A DNA stretch of 44,559 nt. Origin: CALBZH01 sp964538515. Lineage in GTDB: Bacteria; Desulfobacterota; Syntrophobacteria; Syntrophobacterales; Syntrophobacteraceae. The translations under genes were made by a program, and so were the position numbers. The notes beneath the pieces are model-generated. The model worked only from the letters and a program-made list of their open reading frames with translations, searched no databases and had not been told where the DNA came from. This document shows, piece by piece, positions 41,044-44,559 of the stretch (position 1 is its first letter; each line of letters starts with the position of its first letter). The stretch covers positions 1-44,559 of the forward strand of contig CAZIEW010000044.1 of NCBI GenBank assembly GCA_964538515.1, given 5' to 3'.

Positions 41044-41408
41044 AGACAATCCTCATGATGCTGCTCATCGTGGTCTCGAACGCGGCGGGCGATGTGTTTA
41101 TCAGCTCCGGGATGAAGCAGATCGGGGAGGTTTCGACGCTGAATCCGCGCGAGTTGCTGCGGATCGCGCTCCGGGTTCTCACCTGCCGGGATTTCATTCT
41201 GGGGATCGGGTGTCTTTCCGTGAGCTTCTTCTCGTTTCTGGTCGTTCTTGCCTGGGCGGACATGAGCTTCGTGGTTCCGGCAACCTCCCTGGTTTATGTG
41301 GTCAGCATCCTTGGGGCGAGAGTGTTTCTGAAGGAGCAGGTGTCCGCTCTGCGCTGGGCTGGAACCTTGCTCGTCTGCCTCGGGGTGGCCCTCATCTGTC
41401 GTGACTGA
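41040..41408 (+). CDS. Half-size EamA/SMR-family membrane protein (second of pair)
   Basis: A 122-residue four-helix protein homologous to its upstream neighbour: NAAGDVFISSGMKQIGE in helix 1, LAWADMSFVVPATSLVYVV and FLKEQVSALRWAGTLLVCLG. The two differ enough to suggest a heterodimer with fixed topology, as in ArnE/ArnF undecaprenyl-phosphate-aminoarabinose flippases and paired SMR proteins. The start overlaps the previous stop codon, which ensures equal synthesis. The glycosyltransferase gene follows 12 nt later, so the three are co-transcribed. Confidence 0.87.
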   Translation: MKTILMMLLIVVSNAAGDVFISSGMKQIGEVSTLNPRELLRIALRVLTCRDFILGIGCLSVSFFSFLVVLAWADMSFVVPATSLVYVVSILGARVFLKEQVSALRWAGTLLVCLGVALICRD

Positions 41409-41420
41409 GGCCTTCCGACG

Positions 41421-42554
41421 ATGACGATTCTGTTTTGGTTTCTCGCGCTTGCGGCCACAGCCTACTACCTGTGCTGCATGGTGGCGGCCTGGCGCTTCTT
41501 CTCGTCGCCCTCAACGGGGAATCCCGCGCACCGGCCTCCGTTGAGCATCCTGATTCCCCTCTGCGGAGCGGATTTCAGGGCCTATGACAACTACAAGTCC
41601 TTCTGTGGTCTCGACTACCCCGATTTTGAGATCATCTTTGGGGTCATGGATCCTCGGGATTCCTCGGTCGAAGTGGTCGACAAGCTGATGACCGATTTTC
41701 CCGAGGTTCCCATTCGACTGGTGATGGGATCGGACACGATCGGTGAGAACCCGAAGGTGAATAATCTCCACAACATGCTGCGGGCAGCCAAACACGAGCA
41801 TCTCGTGATTGCCGACAGCGACATTCGAGTGGGGAAGGGCTTTCTCCACGACATCGCGCGTCATCTTGTGCAGAGCGGAGTGGGTGCCGTCACGTGCCTC
41901 TACAGGGCGGGGGAGGCTCCCGGCCTGGCCGCGCGACTCGAGGCGTTGGGGATCACCGCGGAATTTGCGCCGAGCGTTTTCATGGCCTGGATGACGGAAG
42001 GGGTTTCCTTTGCCCTGGGAGCCACGGTGGCCACTACACGCTCCCAGCTCACGGCCATAGGCGGCCTCCATGCCGTTGCCGACTACCTCGCGGATGACTT
42101 CATGCTGGGACACCTCATTTGGAAGAGTGGGGCGGAGGTTCGGATCGTCCCCCATGTGGTCGAAACCATTCTTGGGCCGATGAAGCTGGGGGAGCTGCTG
42201 CGCCATCAGGTCCGGTGGGGACGGGGCATCCGTGCCTGCCGGCAGAAGGGACACATGGGGCTCCTGTTCACCCATGGAACGGTTTGGGCGCTGATGACCA
42301 TGCTTCTGGACGGACTTTCAGGGGCAAGCGTCGCCCTCTTCTCGGCCGTCTTCAGCGCGAGAGCTGCCATGGCCTGGTATGTCGGGTGGCGCTGCCTGGG
42401 GGATGGGATCCTCAAGAGAAATCTGCTGTTGCTGCCGGTCCGGGACTGTTTCAATTTCCTCGTATGGTGTCTCAGCTTGTCCGGACATCGGGTCACCTGG
42501 CGCGGGAAGTCCTACATCCTCATGCAGGACGGCACGATTGTCCTTGCGCGTTAG
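41421..42554 (+). CDS. Ceramide-glucosyltransferase-like GT (GT21/HpnI type)
   Basis: A 377-residue membrane glycosyltransferase. The N-terminal helix (ILFWFLALAATAYYLCCMVA) precedes a GT-A domain: LSILIPLCGADFRAYDNY, IIFGVMDPRDSS, NPKVNNLHNML, the metal site VIADSDIRV, acceptor region YLADDFMLG and the processivity-like RHQVRWGRGIRA. C-terminal hydrophobic segments end the protein. This is the pattern of ceramide glucosyltransferase and of hopanoid HpnI, which transfer a sugar from a nucleotide donor to a lipid alcohol. It overlaps the convergent YkgJ-like gene by four bases. Together with the half-size transporters it forms a lipid-glycosylation and flipping set. Confidence 0.9.
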   Translation: MTILFWFLALAATAYYLCCMVAAWRFFSSPSTGNPAHRPPLSILIPLCGADFRAYDNYKSFCGLDYPDFEIIFGVMDPRDSSVEVVDKLMTDFPEVPIRLVMGSDTIGENPKVNNLHNMLRAAKHEHLVIADSDIRVGKGFLHDIARHLVQSGVGAVTCLYRAGEAPGLAARLEALGITAEFAPSVFMAWMTEGVSFALGATVATTRSQLTAIGGLHAVADYLADDFMLGHLIWKSGAEVRIVPHVVETILGPMKLGELLRHQVRWGRGIRACRQKGHMGLLFTHGTVWALMTMLLDGLSGASVALFSAVFSARAAMAWYVGWRCLGDGILKRNLLLLPVRDCFNFLVWCLSLSGHRVTWRGKSYILMQDGTIVLAR

Positions 42555-43207
42555 GTGTGTCTCCTTGCGGTGTGGCGACGGAGGATTCGGGGCAGGAGCC
42601 TTAGAAGGTCCTTCAGTCGACGGCTTTTCGAGAACGCGATGAAGTCGATGTCCTGCTTAAACAGCTCACAGTCGTCCGCTTCGAAAACCCGGCATGGACT
42701 GGCCCGCCAGGGATGGATGGCGCACAGGCTTGTTCCCGAGCGATCCCCCTCCCACATGAAGGCGCAGAAACGGTGTCCGACACCCAACCCCTCGCCAAAG
42801 CACACTCTCCAGGAACGCGGCAGTTGAGACTCACCGGGAAACTCAGGCAAGCCGCTTGCGATTTCGCAGCACCCTCCGCAGTGATCGCAATAGCTGCTTT
42901 CGGCGCCGTGCACGTCGCCCGACATCCGGGGACGCTCTCTCTTCCAGGACGCTTCTCCTTGGTGAGGTGCGATCAGTCGTCGGACGTCTCGCAAGCATTG
43001 GGCTCGCTCCTTGAAAAGGACAGTGGCCCAGCGCGCTCTGGACGCGGGGCTCTTGCGCGCGAACCAGGCTTCCCGCTCGAGGTAGGCAAGGTTTCGAATG
43101 AAAAAGTGGATCGGAAAATGGTCCTGTCGCATCCACTGATAGCTCTGGGCCTGTGAGAGAGGCTTTCGAGCGATGCGCTGTCTCCCGGGTGTTCTAAACC
43201 GGCTCAT
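42551..43207 (-). CDS. YkgJ-like cysteine-cluster protein
   Basis: A 218-residue basic protein with a metal-binding cysteine cluster: CDHCGGCCEIASGL, then HRFCAFMWEGD, SLCAIHPWRASPC and ADDC. The CxxCxxCC ... C ... CxxHPxRPxxC layout is that of the YkgJ family (putative zinc or iron-sulfur binders), whose function is unknown. The first ~100 residues are rich in Arg, Trp and Phe and are not typical of the family. It is convergent with the glycosyltransferase gene; their stop codons overlap. The upstream gap holds a strong inverted repeat. Confidence 0.8.
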   Translation of the reverse strand: MSRFRTPGRQRIARKPLSQAQSYQWMRQDHFPIHFFIRNLAYLEREAWFARKSPASRARWATVLFKERAQCLRDVRRLIAPHQGEASWKRERPRMSGDVHGAESSYCDHCGGCCEIASGLPEFPGESQLPRSWRVCFGEGLGVGHRFCAFMWEGDRSGTSLCAIHPWRASPCRVFEADDCELFKQDIDFIAFSKSRRLKDLLRLLPRILRRHTARRHT

Positions 43208-43267
43208 ATGCGGCGTTCCCGTGGGTTCAAAAAGGCGGTCTCCCCTGCTGCTCTGGGAGAGGAGCTT

Positions 43268-43304
43268 TCTCGTCCCTGCCGGGGGGAAAAGGGCAGGGAC
43301 GAGA
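43268..43304. repeat. Perfect 13-bp inverted repeat between divergent genes
   Basis: TCTCGTCCCTGCC (43268-43280) and its exact complement (43292-43304) flank an 11-base loop of G and A. It lies between the divergent YkgJ-like and MFS genes, so it does not obviously end either transcript. A TTTT occurs only 13 bases after the plus-strand hairpin. It may be a regulatory hairpin or operator. Confidence 0.6.
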
Positions 43305-43393
43305 CCGTGCGCTTGCTTTTAGTCCGTTAAGGATGACAATGCAATGGAATCAAAGGATCCCTCGGAAAAACGGAGGTGGAGGTCTGAGAATCG

Positions 43394-44559
43394 ATGAAAG
43401 GTGTTGAGGCCGTGAAGGATTGGCTGTCCGTTTACGGAAACCGCCGGGTTCTCTCGATGCTCGGACTGGGCTTCTCATCCGGCCTCCCGCTTGCGCTCAC
43501 CGGTTCCACCCTCCAGGCGTGGCTTGCGACCGAGCACGTGGATCTGCGCCTGATCGGCATCTTTTCGCTGGTCGGCCTGCCTTATACGGTGAAAGTCCTT
43601 TGGGCTCCGGTGCTCGACCGATTTCACGTGGGCTGGCTCGGACGCCGGCGTGGCTGGATATTGATCGCCCAGTGCCTTCTGGCCGCAGCGATCCTGGCGC
43701 TGGGATCGTGCTCTCCGGCGACAATGCCCTGGCTTGTGGGGTGGCTTGCCCTTGCGGTGGCTTTCATGAGCGCGAGCCAGGACATCGTTGTCGACGCATA
43801 CCGTGCTGACGTCCTCAAGGAAAAAGAGCTCGGAGCCGGCGCGGCGACCACCGTGGTCGGCTACCGGCTGGCCCTGCTCGTCTCCGGGGCCGCGGCTCTC
43901 ATCGCTTCGGATTACCTGTCCTGGCGCTCTGTTTACGGAGCCTTGGCGGTAATCATGCTCGGCTGCTCCCTGTTCACCTTCCTCGCTCCGGAGCCCACCG
44001 AGCAGGCCGAGGCTCCGCGCACATTGAAGGATGCCGTCTGGCTTCCTCTCGCATCGTATTTTAAACGCAGCGGGGCCGTCTCGATGCTCCTCTTCATCAT
44101 GCTTTACAAGCTCGGGGACGCAATCGCCGGGGCCATGACGACGCCGTTCCTCCTTGACCTGGGATTCAGCCGCTCGGATGTCGGAACCGTGAACAAGGCA
44201 TTCGGGCTCCTGAGTACCATTGCGGGGACACTGGTCGGAGGCGGCATCATCGCGCGCATTGGAATCAACCGATCTCTTTGGATTTTTGCGTTTCTGCAGG
44301 CGGCCTCCAACCTGAGCTTCACGGCCCTTGCCTGGGTTGGGAAAAACTATGCGGTCATGGTCGGGAGCATCGCCCTGGAAAACATTTGCGGGGGCATGGG
44401 GAACGCCGCTTTTGTCGCTTTCATGATGAGTCTTTGCGACAAACGCTTTACGGCGACTCAGTATGCGATGTTGACAAGCTTCATGGCGGTTACGCGCGTC
44501 TTTGCGGCCCTTCCGACGGGATTTGCCGTCCATGCTCTCGGCTGGGCGATGTTCTATGC
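43394..44559 (+). CDS. AmpG-like MFS transporter (3' end beyond window)
   Basis: The reading frame from ATG 43394 stays open to the window edge, giving at least 388 residues. It starts VKDWLSVYGNRRVLSMLGLG then FSSGLPLALTGSTLQAWL, with GIFSLVGLPYTVKVLWAPVLDR, SASQDIVVDAYRADVL and AGAATTVVGYRLALLVSGA. These are the hallmarks of AmpG-type muropeptide permeases, which import cell-wall GlcNAc-anhydro-muropeptides for recycling; about ten helices are visible. GGAGGTGGAGG lies upstream. The C-terminus is cut by the window and not truncated in the gene as far as can be seen. Substrate in this organism is inferred from the family. Confidence 0.9.
   Translation, partial: MKGVEAVKDWLSVYGNRRVLSMLGLGFSSGLPLALTGSTLQAWLATEHVDLRLIGIFSLVGLPYTVKVLWAPVLDRFHVGWLGRRRGWILIAQCLLAAAILALGSCSPATMPWLVGWLALAVAFMSASQDIVVDAYRADVLKEKELGAGAATTVVGYRLALLVSGAAALIASDYLSWRSVYGALAVIMLGCSLFTFLAPEPTEQAEAPRTLKDAVWLPLASYFKRSGAVSMLLFIMLYKLGDAIAGAMTTPFLLDLGFSRSDVGTVNKAFGLLSTIAGTLVGGGIIARIGINRSLWIFAFLQAASNLSFTALAWVGKNYAVMVGSIALENICGGMGNAAFVAFMMSLCDKRFTATQYAMLTSFMAVTRVFAALPTGFAVHALGWAMFY

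Noticed and set aside
31358..42554. Hopanoid HpnI/HpnJ/HpnK-type gene set
   Set aside because: The GT21-like and radical SAM genes recall HpnI and HpnJ, but the deacetylase is NodB-type rather than YdjC/HpnK-type, and the genes are split between two divergent operons with a KS/CLF system.
43475..44533. A 352-codon open frame on the minus strand at the window end
   Set aside because: The plus strand holds an AmpG-like transporter with clear motifs; the minus frame is rich in Arg, Gly and His, as expected for a shadow.

Overview
The window is GC-rich bacterial chromosome. It most resembles an anaerobic member of the Desulfobacterota (Syntrophobacter-like 'deltaproteobacteria'). That placement is inferred from gene content: an NtrYX pair preceded by a DUF4390 gene, a receiver/pyruvate-phosphate-dikinase hybrid, short-chain acyl-CoA oxidation genes, many two-component and PAS proteins, and radical SAM enzymes. 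There are no rRNA, tRNA or CRISPR features and no intact transposase gene. No gene-free gap exceeds about 300 bases.

Positions 52-13161 (minus strand) look like one long operon read from a good sigma70-type promoter at 13133-13161. Its order is a DUF4390 protein, NtrY-like kinase, NtrX-like regulator, NADP-type glutamate dehydrogenase, a receiver/PPDK-like ATP-grasp protein, two tandem alanine dehydrogenases, and a radical SAM protein with a dead ATPase-like N-terminus. The theme is nitrogen signalling plus the alanine/pyruvate/glutamate node.

Positions 13360-18718 hold a periplasmic Cache protein and a chemoreceptor (plus strand), an ABC-2 exporter pair (minus strand) and a DUF167 protein. 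Positions 18732-22107 carry a thiolase / 3-hydroxyacyl-CoA dehydrogenase / short-chain acyl-CoA dehydrogenase operon behind a perfect 16-bp palindrome. Then come a tiny zinc-finger-like protein, a clear terminator, an EF-hand protein, and a MITE-like element with an 8-bp target duplication. An AT-richer DedA gene and a His-rich membrane protein follow. Positions 24749-31390 are signalling and stress genes: a NarL-type kinase/regulator pair, a lone receiver, an HtrA protease and a double-PAS protein without an ATPase domain.

Positions 31358-38958 (minus strand) are the most interesting region: a compact type II fatty-acid/polyketide-like operon. In transcription order it holds a ketoreductase, acyl carrier protein, hotdog thioesterase, FabZ-like hotdog protein, family 2 glycosyltransferase, intact ketosynthase, ketosynthase-like chain-length-factor with all catalytic residues lost, cobalamin-type radical SAM enzyme and PEP-CTERM-type polysaccharide deacetylase. 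Divergent from it (39229-42554) are an ATP-grasp enzyme, two overlapping half-size EamA/SMR transporters and a ceramide-glucosyltransferase-like GT. Together they suggest synthesis, glycosylation and membrane flipping of an unusual polyketide-type lipid. The window closes with a YkgJ-like cysteine-cluster protein and a truncated AmpG-like MFS transporter.
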